Below are positions 8,030 through 17,149 of a stretch of DNA of 42,666 bases, in pieces (position 1 is the stretch's first letter; the number at the start of each line of letters is the position of its first letter). Under the pieces are notes generated by a model. It was not told the DNA's origin, made no database searches, and was given only the letters and a program-made list of their open reading frames with translations. Source of the stretch: Thermosporothrix hazakensis (GTDB taxonomy: Bacteria; Chloroflexota; Ktedonobacteria; Ktedonobacterales; Ktedonobacteraceae). The stretch is taken from positions 1-42,666 of the forward strand of contig NZ_QKUF01000041.1 in assembly GCF_003253565.1 (NCBI RefSeq), in the 5' to 3' direction. The translations under genes and the position numbers were made by a program.

Positions 8030-9913
8030 TTATGTGGGGGGGCAAAGCGAGCGCGGCGTGGTGAAGCCGGTTGCTGTGAGATGGGACCAGACAGGACCCA
8101 GGACGCCTCTTGTTTGGATGGATGCGTGTTGTGTAAGCGCCAGTGGCAGCACGATGCCAGTGGTGCGAGTCACCGCAAGCGCCACGTCCTGGACACGCCG
8201 GTATTGAGCGAGATCGGGGACAACCATAAGCACGGTGCCTGTTTCTCCGGGGAACAGGGGGCGCCAGCCAGGCAGGATGCGAGCATAGGCAGTGAGTTTG
8301 GCCTGAAGCTGGCTGCTGCCCATGGAGCCTTCATCCCATTCAAGCCAGAGTCGGGAGCGCCGAGGAAGTCTGTCAGCACCGGTTGCTTGCATCAGCATGG
8401 TTGCATCGGGATAGACAACAGAGCGGTTCCCGCGTCCGGTTTGCGGAAGCGGGTCTTGGAGGTGGGTGGTGGCCCATATCAGCTGCATTGGTGCCTGTTG
8501 TCGCGCCTGCGCACAGGCCTCCAGAAAGCGTAGGACGCCAGCGGTATGGCTCCATTGGGCTTCGAGGCGGGCCACCCCGGTTTGACGCAGTTGCCCGTCG
8601 GTGTCTGTTGCCAGGGCAGAAAGGGGGAGCTGCTGCCAGACTGCCACAAGTCGCAGGCCCCGTTCCGCGAGTTGCCAGCGCGTTTCTCCTGCTTGCTTCT
8701 GCGCCGTCACACAATGCCAGGAGTGCAGAAGGCGCAGATAGCGCTCACAGGAAGCTGCCGAGGGGGTGTCCAGAAGGGCGGCAGCTTCTGGAGCGGTCAG
8801 CAGCGGATGCGCACAGAGGAGTTCGAGCAGGGGAACCAGGCGCGGCGGGAAGACAAGGCTCCAGAGGGCAAGATGCTCACGCCAAACAGATGGAACCCGG
8901 GGGGTCACTTGTCGCTCTGCGCGAGGCTGTAGCGGTCCCCGCCGCAAAGGGTGGACCGAGCTGGCAGGGAGGGCGCTCGACGGGAGGAGCCGTGACCCGG
9001 GCAGGAGTCCAGGCGGGATGGCCTCGCGTGAGAGGGGGACGAGGTGCTCGCGCATCTGGCAGGGGCGCAGGGTTGCCCCATCTCGCCAGTTCATCCGCCA
9101 GAAGGAGGCTTCTTCCGGCTCGGTGGTCAGGTTTGTGATGAGCAGAGGCAATGTGCCTCGCTGCCTCTGGTCGTGTCGCATGATGTGCAGTGCCAGATGC
9201 CAGCGCTCTTGCTGCAAGGCGGAGCGCACGAGGACCAGCAAGAGCGGGGTTTGCTCTCGGAAGGGGAGACGTTCCTGTGTATCGAGGAAGCGGGCCCAGG
9301 GACGCAAACGCTGCGCGATTCTGGCGGGCGTCCAGTGACTGTGCTGCGCCAGATCACAGAAGCAAAGCAGCAGATACCAGGCAGGCGGTGTCGAGGCTAT
9401 CTCGAGGGTGCCGGGAGCGGTTCGACGCAGCAGCAGTGCTGCATCCGCTTCACACCCCTTGCTCCCTGAGGACACGGGCAAGACAGAAGGCCGTCGCCAG
9501 CACCAGCGTACCTGTGCGGGCGTCCCCTGCTGCGCCAGAGCTCGAGGAGCCTCGGCAACCGTGGCGTTGATGCGTGGTTGCAGGGTACGGAGGTGAGAGA
9601 AACGAGTCAGCAGACGCAGGATGCCCCGTTCATCGGTCTCCCAGAGAGCGGCTGCGGCAGCAGGCGTCATCCCTTCAAGGCTCGCGGCTATCTCCAGTCC
9701 GGCCTGGGTTAACACGTACCAGGTATGGGCCTCTCCTGCCGGGGTACAGGCCTCAATGGTGCCTTGCCCCTGTAAGGTACTGAGGGCTCGACGGACGGTT
9801 GTATCCGCCTCACCGAGCCCGAGGGCGAGATCAGGCACGCGCTGGAGTGGATAATGCAGCAGCCAGCGCAGACAGCGCTGCGCCAGCGAGAGGGAAGCAG
9901 CGGGTCTGGTCAT
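8030..9913 (-). CDS. Replication-relaxation-like protein
   Basis: A 627-residue protein. Its N-terminal 90 residues form winged-helix DNA-binding elements (LAQRCLRWLLHYPLQRVPDLALGLGEADTTVRRALSTLQGQG, then TWYVLTQAGLEIAA). A second, similar HTH-like region lies near residues 365-430 (LVPLLELLCAHPLLTAPEAAALL and WHCVTAQKQAGETRWQLAERG). The C-terminus (YPDATMLMQATG, then SRLWLEWDEGSMG and YARILPGWRPL) resembles the nuclease-like half of the replication-relaxation family (Replic_Relax). It is the last gene of the conjugation operon and overlaps the VirD4-like gene by 4 bases (ATGA). A role in handling element DNA is plausible, but no relaxase histidine cluster is evident. A broken copy of its middle part lies at 1590-1740. 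Confidence 0.6.
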   Translation of the reverse strand: MTRPAASLSLAQRCLRWLLHYPLQRVPDLALGLGEADTTVRRALSTLQGQGTIEACTPAGEAHTWYVLTQAGLEIAASLEGMTPAAAAALWETDERGILRLLTRFSHLRTLQPRINATVAEAPRALAQQGTPAQVRWCWRRPSVLPVSSGSKGCEADAALLLRRTAPGTLEIASTPPAWYLLLCFCDLAQHSHWTPARIAQRLRPWARFLDTQERLPFREQTPLLLVLVRSALQQERWHLALHIMRHDQRQRGTLPLLITNLTTEPEEASFWRMNWRDGATLRPCQMREHLVPLSREAIPPGLLPGSRLLPSSALPASSVHPLRRGPLQPRAERQVTPRVPSVWREHLALWSLVFPPRLVPLLELLCAHPLLTAPEAAALLDTPSAASCERYLRLLHSWHCVTAQKQAGETRWQLAERGLRLVAVWQQLPLSALATDTDGQLRQTGVARLEAQWSHTAGVLRFLEACAQARQQAPMQLIWATTHLQDPLPQTGRGNRSVVYPDATMLMQATGADRLPRRSRLWLEWDEGSMGSSQLQAKLTAYARILPGWRPLFPGETGTVLMVVPDLAQYRRVQDVALAVTRTTGIVLPLALTQHASIQTRGVLGPVWSHLTATGFTTPRSLCPPT

Positions 9914-12750
9914 CGCTCCGCTCCTGTTGTCTCCGCGTCCTCCGCAGACTCTATCTCCTCGTTGTCCTGTTCATCGAAGGTGCTCAGCTGCCGCTGCACC
10001 GACCGCTCCCGCTTTTTGGCAAACCGGGTGCTTCTTGAACGGCCTTGCTTCTTTGGGGGTGGCTCCGGGACGGGTGGGGCCGATGGTGTTGCGGCGGGCT
10101 CCCCTGTTGCGGCAGGCTGCGCTAAGGCCTCCTGTTGGGGAGGCTGCGCCCGCAGGGTCGCCGCAAGGTGGTGCTGGAGCTCCTGTTCCAGCTCGGTCCG
10201 CGGGCGAGTAAAGGCCGCGCTCCGGGCTCGGAACCAGCCAATGCAGCCCTCCGGGTCGAGCGCTGGTTGGTGGAGCCGCAACGAGAAGGTGGGGTATACC
10301 AGGGACTGATGAGTCAGGCGCAGGTAACAGGTATATCTGTTGAGCAGGACCAGATCCTCTTGTTCGACCTGCATTTCGCGGTGGAGTGTCCAGGCATCGG
10401 CTGCACTGAGCCGAAAGGTGACCAGATGCTGACAATTGGCGAGCGCGGTGGGCAAGAGGGTCGGGGATACTGTGGTCAGATACTCACACGACTGGGTGGC
10501 CAGCACCGCCGCTGCCCCATATTTGCGCAGTTCGGCTAAAAGGAGGGCATAATCAGCGCCGGCCATACTCTGGAACTCATCAATAATCAAGGTCGAGCGC
10601 ACCCGCTCCGCTTCTGGCAGGACACTTTGTTGTTGATGCGCTGAGAGCATGAGGCCAAGCAGGGTTGCGCCGAGGAGGGAGGCGGTCGCGCTGCCGATTT
10701 CTCCTGCGGCAAGACGGATGATCACGATCCGGCGTTCGCGTAAGAGTGTCTTGAACGACACGGTGGAACAGCTCTGCCCAACGATGGCCCGCGCGGCCCG
10801 GGCTTCAAAGGGCACCATTTTGGTGAGGACCGGGTCAATCCGCTCGCGCTGTTGGCGCCCATCGAGAGGATCGAAGTACTGATACCAGAAGCGATGCACA
10901 AACGGATCGCGAACCAGGGCCAAGACGGCATGGCAGAAACGCTCATCCATCAAGACGGCAAAGACATCGAGCAAGGTATACTGCTCGCGAGCGCGGTCCT
11001 GCTCCAGCAGGGACAGATTGGCTTCATAGAGGGTGGCGAGCGCCATGCGAAAGGAGGCCTCCATGCGTGGTCCCCAGCCGTTTTCCCAGATGCGAGCAAA
11101 GGTGGTGATCAGTGTGGAAATGATCACTTCCCGCTCTTGCCCGGCGGAGGCATCAAGGGGATTGATCCCGACGCAGACGTCTGGATCTCCCAGATCCAGC
11201 AAGACCACATCCGCGCTGCGTGAAGCAGGTAGAAAGCGCAGTAGATCAAGGGCGAGATCGCCGTGCGGATCCAGGACAAAGAGCGCCTGGTCGTGTTGGG
11301 CGGCTGCGCGGGCCAGGTGGAGCATCAAGGTTGACTTGCCCTCCCCCGACTTGCCCGCAATAAGCACATGAGAGCGGAAGAAATCCGGGGGAAAGGCGAA
11401 CGGCAGGGATTGGCCAGCATGCTCGGAAACGCCGACGATGGGTGCCCCGAGCGGTGCTACCAGGGCTTGTGGGACCAGCAGGCTTCGCGAGCGTTTCTGT
11501 TCTAAACCTGGAACATCGGTGAACTGCGCGGCCTGCGCCAGATTCCAGGCTCGTGCGACGAAATCACCGGTGAGATAGTGTCGCGAGCGGGGCACGCTCT
11601 GTTCCCACCGTCCCTGTGCAAGCGCCTGAGCGCGTCGCTCTGGAAGCGTCCTGGGGACAAAGTGTCCAGCAGAGGAATCGAATTGGCGATAGGTTGCGGC
11701 CAGATGCGTGAGGGCATCGTGGCGGCGCTGCTGCTGGCGGGCACGCCACTGCCATTCGAGCCAGGTGAGCCGCCAGAGGTGCGTGATGTGCTGGGCAGAG
11801 GTTGGCCAGGAACGCTGCTGACGCAGCCCCTGCCAGAGCCGTCGTGTGAGCGCCCACCAACGAGGCAAGAGCGCCATGCGCGTCCCGGGACCAATGACAT
11901 AGAGATAGATTCTGCCACGATAGGCACATTGGAGGAGTCGCTGTTCGACCTGCCTGGACGCAAGATAGAGGTGTTTGCGTCGCAGCAGTTGCAGGAGCAG
12001 AAGCAGGACCAGGACAACGAGTCCACCAGCACCACCCCAGAGAGGGAGCTGCTCCTGTGCCAGCGTGTGCAGGCGGGGCATCTGCCCCGCGTGAAGCGCC
12101 CGCACCCAGGTGGTGAGTGCTGCCGGATCGCCAAAGACTGTCCAGAGCACAAGTCCCACCAGGAGCAGGCAGAGCAGCAGCAGCGTATTGCCACTGGGGG
12201 CACGCGACGTGAGGAGGGCTTCGCGCCGGGCCTGCCGTTCCTGTTCAAGCGGGTGCTCCAATGCCTTTCGCAGATAGCCTTGTGACCAGGAGGCAGGCAG
12301 AGGGATCAAGGCGATTTGGGCTACTGCTCGGAGGTCTGGCGGCAGGGTGCTGACCGCTGCAAGCACTCCGCGTAAGGGGTCTGCTTCTTTCATCGTTCGT
12401 AACGGGAGATAGGCGTCTGCTCCTGCCCGTAGCTCACAGACCGAACTGCGCTCCCCTCTCTCAAGGGTCAGCGGATCCTCCTGCGGTAGCAGGGGACGCG
12501 CCTGGACCTGGGGGACCCGCACCTGAAGCTGAGAGAGCGCGTGATCAAGTGTTTGTGGCGAGGAAGCCCGTAGCAGAAAGCGTTTGGTTTTGGTCTGGCC
12601 TTCGCCTGTGATTTCAAAGGCCAGAGGCGTAGTCGCATCGAAGACCATGCCTTGCAGCATGGTTTCCCAGGCTTCGTAGCGTTCCTGGGTTCGTTCGGGG
12701 GCCATCCGGCCCGGAACGAGGTGAACAGTGCACGGTGGTCGTCTTAGCAT
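9910..12750 (-). CDS. VirD4/TraD-like type IV coupling ATPase
   Basis: A 946-residue protein of the type IV coupling and HerA-like ATPase group, which feeds DNA-protein substrates to the conjugation channel at the membrane. Two membrane segments are visible near residues 185-205 (NTLLLLCLLLVGLVLW) and 230-250 (GGAGGLVVLVLLLLLQLL). The Walker A motif GKSGEGKST is near residue 467, followed by LFVLDPHGDLALDLL. Walker B is STLIIDEFQSM near residue 723, with a downstream VLATQS sensor-like motif. The N-terminal 180 residues resemble an extra soluble domain. The C-terminus is Pro/Ala-rich and highly charged, probably disordered. The ATG at 12750 has a GGGAG site seven bases upstream. The gene lies 16 bases after virB4. 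Confidence 0.9.
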   Translation of the reverse strand: MLRRPPCTVHLVPGRMAPERTQERYEAWETMLQGMVFDATTPLAFEITGEGQTKTKRFLLRASSPQTLDHALSQLQVRVPQVQARPLLPQEDPLTLERGERSSVCELRAGADAYLPLRTMKEADPLRGVLAAVSTLPPDLRAVAQIALIPLPASWSQGYLRKALEHPLEQERQARREALLTSRAPSGNTLLLLCLLLVGLVLWTVFGDPAALTTWVRALHAGQMPRLHTLAQEQLPLWGGAGGLVVLVLLLLLQLLRRKHLYLASRQVEQRLLQCAYRGRIYLYVIGPGTRMALLPRWWALTRRLWQGLRQQRSWPTSAQHITHLWRLTWLEWQWRARQQQRRHDALTHLAATYRQFDSSAGHFVPRTLPERRAQALAQGRWEQSVPRSRHYLTGDFVARAWNLAQAAQFTDVPGLEQKRSRSLLVPQALVAPLGAPIVGVSEHAGQSLPFAFPPDFFRSHVLIAGKSGEGKSTLMLHLARAAAQHDQALFVLDPHGDLALDLLRFLPASRSADVVLLDLGDPDVCVGINPLDASAGQEREVIISTLITTFARIWENGWGPRMEASFRMALATLYEANLSLLEQDRAREQYTLLDVFAVLMDERFCHAVLALVRDPFVHRFWYQYFDPLDGRQQRERIDPVLTKMVPFEARAARAIVGQSCSTVSFKTLLRERRIVIIRLAAGEIGSATASLLGATLLGLMLSAHQQQSVLPEAERVRSTLIIDEFQSMAGADYALLLAELRKYGAAAVLATQSCEYLTTVSPTLLPTALANCQHLVTFRLSAADAWTLHREMQVEQEDLVLLNRYTCYLRLTHQSLVYPTFSLRLHQPALDPEGCIGWFRARSAAFTRPRTELEQELQHHLAATLRAQPPQQEALAQPAATGEPAATPSAPPVPEPPPKKQGRSRSTRFAKKRERSVQRQLSTFDEQDNEEIESAEDAETTGAER

Positions 12751-12766
12751 CTGGATCTCCCTTTGC

Positions 12767-15391
12767 TTAGTGCAATTTCTGTGTGCGCGAGGTGCCGTTG
12801 GTTGGTTCCACGGCCGTCAGCGGAAAGGGCTTGAGTCCACTGACTTGCTCCTCAGAGTTTGAAGTGGTCGCTGTGCTGCGCTGCGGCTTCACACCGTTGT
12901 GCTCCGGACCTTGCGGGGGAGCGGGAGTCGAGGAGTGCTGTGCATTCGTCCATTGCTCGGCCAGCTCGCGAGGATTGGTGGTGGCAAGGCGATGCTCCTG
13001 CTCGCTGGCAAGAAAACGGACTGGCATGCGTTTGCCATCCATGAGCATGAGTGCTTCTCCCCGGCGGAATGAGCGTACCAGTTGGATCTCTCGCGACGAG
13101 AGTTTGAAGAGCTGCCCCACCTCTTCAGCGGTCGTGTGATCCTGCCGAAAGAGGATGTGGGTGGCGCAGTTGGCGAGAATGGCGCTCTCCTGGAAGAGGC
13201 GGGGATGTTGGGTGATCCCGGTAATCGCAAGATACTGCTTGCGGGCCCGCTGAAACATCTCCTCGGCAAAACGGGCCCCTGCCCGATAGCGATAGAGCGT
13301 CGCTAGCTCATCAATAATGAGCAGCCGGGGCATGGTGGAAGCGAAGGAGAGATTCCAGACGGCATGGGCGATCATGAGCAGAGCAATCGGGCGCAGTTCA
13401 TCATCAAGATCGCGCACATCAAAGACGACGAAAGGATTCTCAAGGCTCACATTGGTCTGATCCGTGAACAGCCCCGAGAGGCTCCCCTTCACATAGCGCT
13501 TCAAACGGCGTGCCAGGCCTGTGGTGTCCTCTCCACAATCGCCGCTTTCCAGCGTCGAGGAGAGATCCCGCAGCAGCGGGGCCGGTCGCTGATGCGTCTC
13601 CGGATCGGAGGAGATGCCGACCTTGCGGTAACACTCGTATAAAGCAATATCGAGGAGCGCTTTTTCCTCGACGCTCAAGGTGGCATCCGGGTTTTCCGGA
13701 GAGCGATGGGCCAGCATCATATCGAGCAAGAGATGCAGCCGCTGGATCTGATTGGCAAGGATATTTTCTTTGGTGAGGGCGGCGGCCTCTGCTCGCTGGT
13801 GCCGCCGGCGGGGCAAATCAAAAGGATTGAGATGGTGGGCGGAGCCCGGCGAGAAGCGGATCCATTGTCCTCCCAACTCAGTACAAAGGCGCTGATATTC
13901 CCGCTCGGGATCGATCACAATAATCTGGAGCTGCTCCCCGTTCGTCTCGCCCCGTCTGGCTCTGGCCTGATCCATCATCAAGAGGCGCATGATATCGAGC
14001 TTGCACTTGTAGCTTTTCCCGGAACCGGAGGGCGCCAGCAGAAAGCGATTGGCGTTGGCCAGCTCGTCCCACCAGTCAACGACGACCGGTTCTTGCTGCA
14101 TGGTGATTCCTTCCAGCAGGGCGGTTGGCGTGGGGCGGTACACCAGATTACTAAAAAAGGGAAAGCAGGCGGCTACCGCGCTACTTGGAAGGGGGAGGCG
14201 TGAGCCGGGGTGAAAGGAGCCCGGGATACAGGTGCGAAAGCCGCGCTCTTGCTCAAAATGGAGCACATGAGGCCGATGGGAACTGACAGTATAGGCGGTA
14301 TCGAGCAGGCGCTGAACTCGTCGATTCAGTTCCTCGCGCGAGGGGGCACGAACGAGTAAATGGATCGCATGCTCATGCAGTTGCTCCTCGCCTCCGGCGA
14401 TGCGCTCAATAAGGGGCTCGATGTCCTGGGCCGCAACATGCAGATGCGGGTTGGCAGTACGTCCTTGCAGGTGCTGGCTCTGCAAGCTGCTCTGATAGTG
14501 CGTCTGCTTCCGTCGCAGCAGGCGCAGAGCCTCTTCTTGCTTGAGCGGGAATTGATGAAAGACGAGATCCATTTCCTCATCAAGCATGATCAACTGCTGC
14601 AAAAAGCCAGGGGCAACCAGGCGGGGGAGGCCCCGCAAGGCCAGTACACAGAGCCATTCGCGCTCATCGAGACAGAGCGCATCCTTCTCGATGCGGATGG
14701 ACGAGGGGGCAAGCACATCGTCAAGGCGCATCTGGGTGCTCAAGGCGGTTTGCAGTGCTTCTTCCGTGAGTGGCTGCTGGGTCGCTCGTTGGGCGCCATA
14801 ATAGGCGTCGAAGAGGCGGACGATCTCGGGATTCTCCAGCCGATGTACATGCAGGTCGAGTTGCTGGAGACCGGTAGTGATTTGCTCTACTCGGAGCTGG
14901 ACCTGCTGCCAGGCCTGTTCATGAGAGAGTGCAACGGCTTTGCGGCGCGCGTTGCGTCGCCAGGGAGCGGTTTCGACGGCAAAGGGATCGGCCGACACAA
15001 CGAGGTAGAAGCGTCGCTCTAAAAGCATGGTGTTAGTCGTATGCTGGTGCAGGAAGGCTGTATGAGAGGCGGCCAGACTCTCTGGCTCCTCACTGAGAGG
15101 AGCCAGGAAACGGGTATAGGCCGAGAGATCGAGCCGGGTGACGCGGACGAGAAGCTGTGTAGGAAACGGGAGTGTGCTGTAAAAGCGCTGATAGAGCTGA
15201 AAAATAGCTTCTTGTTCGGTCTCCGAGAGCAGGGCAAAGTTCTTGCCGGTAATTTCCAGCAGTGCACAATAGCGTCGCTCTCCGTTGGGATTCCAGAAAC
15301 AGGCGATACCCTCAGAGAGGGCACGCAAGGGTACGAAGGTGTGTGTGCTGCCCAGACGAGCGGGGCGCGAAGGAAACCAGGGAAACGGCAT
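12767..15391 (-). CDS. VirB4/TraC-like conjugation ATPase
   Basis: An 874-residue ATPase that powers pilus assembly and substrate transfer in type IV secretion. The N-terminal half is the VirB4-type domain, including a WFPSRPARLGSTHTFVPLRAL start and a FLHQHTTNTMLLERRFYLVV segment. Walker A is LLAPSGSGKSYK near residue 455, with an IIVIDPEREYQRL motif after it. Walker B is LLIIDELATLYR near residue 690, followed by an ITGITQHPRLF sensor-like motif. The reading frame extends 86 codons further upstream, but the ATG at 15391 is chosen: it has an AAGGAGG site and starts one base after the preceding gene. The C-terminal 50 residues are low-complexity. Confidence 0.92.
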   Translation of the reverse strand: MPFPWFPSRPARLGSTHTFVPLRALSEGIACFWNPNGERRYCALLEITGKNFALLSETEQEAIFQLYQRFYSTLPFPTQLLVRVTRLDLSAYTRFLAPLSEEPESLAASHTAFLHQHTTNTMLLERRFYLVVSADPFAVETAPWRRNARRKAVALSHEQAWQQVQLRVEQITTGLQQLDLHVHRLENPEIVRLFDAYYGAQRATQQPLTEEALQTALSTQMRLDDVLAPSSIRIEKDALCLDEREWLCVLALRGLPRLVAPGFLQQLIMLDEEMDLVFHQFPLKQEEALRLLRRKQTHYQSSLQSQHLQGRTANPHLHVAAQDIEPLIERIAGGEEQLHEHAIHLLVRAPSREELNRRVQRLLDTAYTVSSHRPHVLHFEQERGFRTCIPGSFHPGSRLPLPSSAVAACFPFFSNLVYRPTPTALLEGITMQQEPVVVDWWDELANANRFLLAPSGSGKSYKCKLDIMRLLMMDQARARRGETNGEQLQIIVIDPEREYQRLCTELGGQWIRFSPGSAHHLNPFDLPRRRHQRAEAAALTKENILANQIQRLHLLLDMMLAHRSPENPDATLSVEEKALLDIALYECYRKVGISSDPETHQRPAPLLRDLSSTLESGDCGEDTTGLARRLKRYVKGSLSGLFTDQTNVSLENPFVVFDVRDLDDELRPIALLMIAHAVWNLSFASTMPRLLIIDELATLYRYRAGARFAEEMFQRARKQYLAITGITQHPRLFQESAILANCATHILFRQDHTTAEEVGQLFKLSSREIQLVRSFRRGEALMLMDGKRMPVRFLASEQEHRLATTNPRELAEQWTNAQHSSTPAPPQGPEHNGVKPQRSTATTSNSEEQVSGLKPFPLTAVEPTNGTSRTQKLH

Positions 15392-15392
15392 C

Positions 15393-15749
15393 TTATTGTT
15401 CCTCCTTGTCGTGGTGGGGTGAGAGTGAGCTGACAGTAAGCGGACGCCAGACACTATGGCGTGGGCGCAACCAGAAGCGCAGCACGAGCAGACCCCAGAC
15501 TTCAAGGGGCTGCCCCTGCCAGGAGCCCCACCCGAAGAGCAGGGCCAGCAGCAGGGGGGCCAGGAAGAGTCCCCAGAAACAGAGTTCGAGCAGACCTCCG
15601 TTCCGCCAGCTTGCACAACTGAGCCAGCAATTTGCCGAGAGGAAGACACCCGTTAAGAGGCAAAGGAACTGCCGTAACGAGATATCAATGGCCTGAATGG
15701 AAAAGACGATGTCCTGAGTCTGTAAGCGTGGAACGGTGCAGCGTTTCAT
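15393..15749 (-). CDS. PrgI/VirB3-like inner-membrane protein
   Basis: A 118-residue protein that fits the PrgI family of Gram-positive conjugation systems, which takes the place of VirB3. It opens with VPRLQTQDIVFSIQAIDISLRQFLCLLTGVF, the family's typical amphipathic lead into a hydrophobic segment. A second strong hydrophobic segment follows (LLELCFWGLFLAPLLLALLFGW). Its position directly before virB4 and after the pilin gene is the standard order. The ATG at 15749 is preferred over the TTG one codon earlier because of the GGAGG site five bases upstream. The stop is one base from the virB4 start, so translation is probably coupled. Confidence 0.78.
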   Translation of the reverse strand: MKRCTVPRLQTQDIVFSIQAIDISLRQFLCLLTGVFLSANCWLSCASWRNGGLLELCFWGLFLAPLLLALLFGWGSWQGQPLEVWGLLVLRFWLRPRHSVWRPLTVSSLSPHHDKEEQ

Positions 15750-15763
15750 CAATACCTCCTTTC

Positions 15764-16039
15764 CTACTGGGCCAGAGCTGAGGTGACCAGGTTTGATAGG
15801 GTGATGGCACCCAGGACGATAATGGTGCCGATAATGGCTGAGGCCAGTGCTTTCTTAGCAGCGGTCTCCTGATGCACGTTATCGCCGGCCGTCATCCACA
15901 GATAGCCCGCATAGAGGAACGAAAGGGCTGCGAAGCCGCCCACAAAGCCAGCAAAGACTTTGACCAGGTTCAGAATGGTCTGGTTGAAGTTCACATCAGC
16001 AAGCACCAGGGTGGTCATATCAGTGAGAGCAAAGAACAT
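15764..16039 (-). CDS. VirB2/TrbC-like pilin subunit
   Basis: A 91-residue, very hydrophobic protein with the topology of the TrbC/VirB2 pilin-like family. One segment is LVKVFAGFVGGFAALSFLYAGYLWMTA, then a short polar loop (GDNVHQETAAKKA), then a second segment (LASAIIGTIIVLGAITLSNLVTSAL). The glycine-alanine pattern and the conserved helix-loop-helix layout fit. A recognisable cleavable leader is not obvious. The ATG at 16039 has an AAGGAGG site. It lies between the transglycosylase and PrgI-like genes, as expected for the pilus subunit of a conjugation operon. Confidence 0.82.
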   Translation of the reverse strand: MFFALTDMTTLVLADVNFNQTILNLVKVFAGFVGGFAALSFLYAGYLWMTAGDNVHQETAAKKALASAIIGTIIVLGAITLSNLVTSALAQ

Positions 16040-16054
16040 CGAAAGGACCTCCTT

Positions 16055-16450
16055 TTACGCTTCGTACTCGTTGCGCAGAATGCGCTGCAAATAGTGTTGG
16101 GTTTCTGTAGGGAGGTGGGCGAGCCAGTCTGCCCCAAAGGTAGCAATCGCATGCTCAGTGGCGCCTGGGCCCGCATTATAGGCCGCGAGTGCTTTGGCAA
16201 AGTCTCCGTGGTAGGTGTCCACATACTTCTTCATGAGCCGAGCTGCACCTGAGAGGGCTTCTTCAGGATCCCAGGGATCGACATGCAACCGGGTGGCGGT
16301 CTCTGGCATCAGTTGGGCGATACCTGCTGCTCCTGCCGGAGAAAGCGCCATCGGATTGTAGCCGCTTTCCTGGTTGATTTGGCGCAGAAACCAGGAAATC
16401 TGTTGCCCTCGCAGGCCTGCCTGGTGCGCGGCCTGCCGGGCCAACTCCAC
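16055..16450 (-). CDS. Lytic transglycosylase (SLT) part of a split cell-wall hydrolase
   Basis: This frame encodes a complete SLT-type lysozyme-like domain that opens peptidoglycan for the conjugation channel. The catalytic glutamate lies in FLRQINQESGYNP, followed by the family motifs SPAGAAGIAQLMPETA and AKALAAYNAGPGA. The only available start is GTG at 16450, which has no ribosome-binding site. In-frame sequence upstream (DLPDSPYVELARQAAHQAGL) also looks like domain. It overlaps the CHAP-type frame by 142 bases, and the last 50 residues of that frame look like an antiphase shadow. The likely ancestral product is one CHAP-SLT protein. One extra C in the C5 run at about 16455 would join the two parts. 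Confidence 0.75.
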   Translation of the reverse strand: MELARQAAHQAGLRGQQISWFLRQINQESGYNPMALSPAGAAGIAQLMPETATRLHVDPWDPEEALSGAARLMKKYVDTYHGDFAKALAAYNAGPGATEHAIATFGADWLAHLPTETQHYLQRILRNEYEA

Positions 16451-17139
16451 ATAGGGGGAGTCGGGCAGATCCTGCCTAGTTGGGCAATAGGGCGTAGATA
16501 GCCCAGCACCTCAAAGCCTGGCCAGGTTACCGGATGCAGGCTGGGGAGCAAGGAATGCTCGTCAAAGGCCCGCGGCCCGTTGGCTTGAATGAAGGTGAGT
16601 TTTCCGGGATGAGAAGCGGTGGGACGAGTGATCTCACGAACAATCGCCACATGGCCATAGGTGCCGCCTCTCCAGACCAGGATATCCCCGGGAGCAGGGA
16701 GTCCCTTCCCTACCGGAATGCGTTGCCATCCCGGAAAATGAGCATAGACTTCCCAGAAGTCACTCGCGTTGGGGGCGGCAGGTAAGGGTGAGCCAGCAGC
16801 AGCATAGGCCCCGGTGACGAGAAAGACACACTGGAGTCGTCCGGGCTGCCAGAGGGAGTAACAATCCGAGCTCACCGGGCAGACCTGGTTCCAATAGGTC
16901 TGCACGTTTTGCGGGAACCGCTCCGGGTGATACTGGGTATCTGGATTGCCCGAGAGGTGTTTGCCCATCTCGGTGGCGGCCCGTACGACGCGTGCTGCGA
17001 GCTCTCTCCCGTTTAGCGTGGTTGGCGGGCCTTGCTCTCGCACCTGCGGAAGGAGAGCTTGCATCAGGCTACAACAGGAGAGCACTGACAGGAGCAGTAC
17101 CAGAAGAGCGCAGCCCGAGCCAGGAGAAAACAGTTTCAT
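16309..17139 (-). CDS. CHAP/NlpC-type peptidase part of a split cell-wall hydrolase
   Basis: The N-terminus is an export signal (CALLVLLLSVLSCC) with a possible lipobox VLSC, so the protein would be outside the membrane. Residues about 100-225 form an amidase/CHAP-like cysteine peptidase domain: QCVFLVTGAYAAAG holds the candidate catalytic Cys, and APGDILVWRGGTYGHVAIVREI holds the His. The real domain ends at about GYLRPIAQLG. The remaining 50 residues (Cys, Arg and Trp rich) lie opposite the true SLT frame and are probably a frameshift artefact. The ATG at 17139 has a GGGAGG site. Cell-wall hydrolases of CHAP-SLT type are usual in Gram-positive conjugation operons, here right after VirB6. 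Confidence 0.75.
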   Translation of the reverse strand: MKLFSPGSGCALLVLLLSVLSCCSLMQALLPQVREQGPPTTLNGRELAARVVRAATEMGKHLSGNPDTQYHPERFPQNVQTYWNQVCPVSSDCYSLWQPGRLQCVFLVTGAYAAAGSPLPAAPNASDFWEVYAHFPGWQRIPVGKGLPAPGDILVWRGGTYGHVAIVREITRPTASHPGKLTFIQANGPRAFDEHSLLPSLHPVTWPGFEVLGYLRPIAQLGRICPTPPMWSWPGRPRTRQACEGNRFPGFCAKSTRKAATIRWRFLRQEQQVSPN

Positions 17140-17149
17140 GGATCCTCCC

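Noticed and set aside
8383..9570. Long plus-strand frames opposite the replication-relaxation-like gene.
   Set aside because: They are GC-rich antisense shadows; the minus-strand protein has conserved domain sequence and operon context.
15392..15649. The virB4 reading frame stays open 86 codons upstream of the chosen start.
   Set aside because: This part is Cys/Ser/Pro-rich, lies opposite in phase to the PrgI-like gene and lacks a ribosome-binding site; the ATG at 15391 has AAGGAGG.
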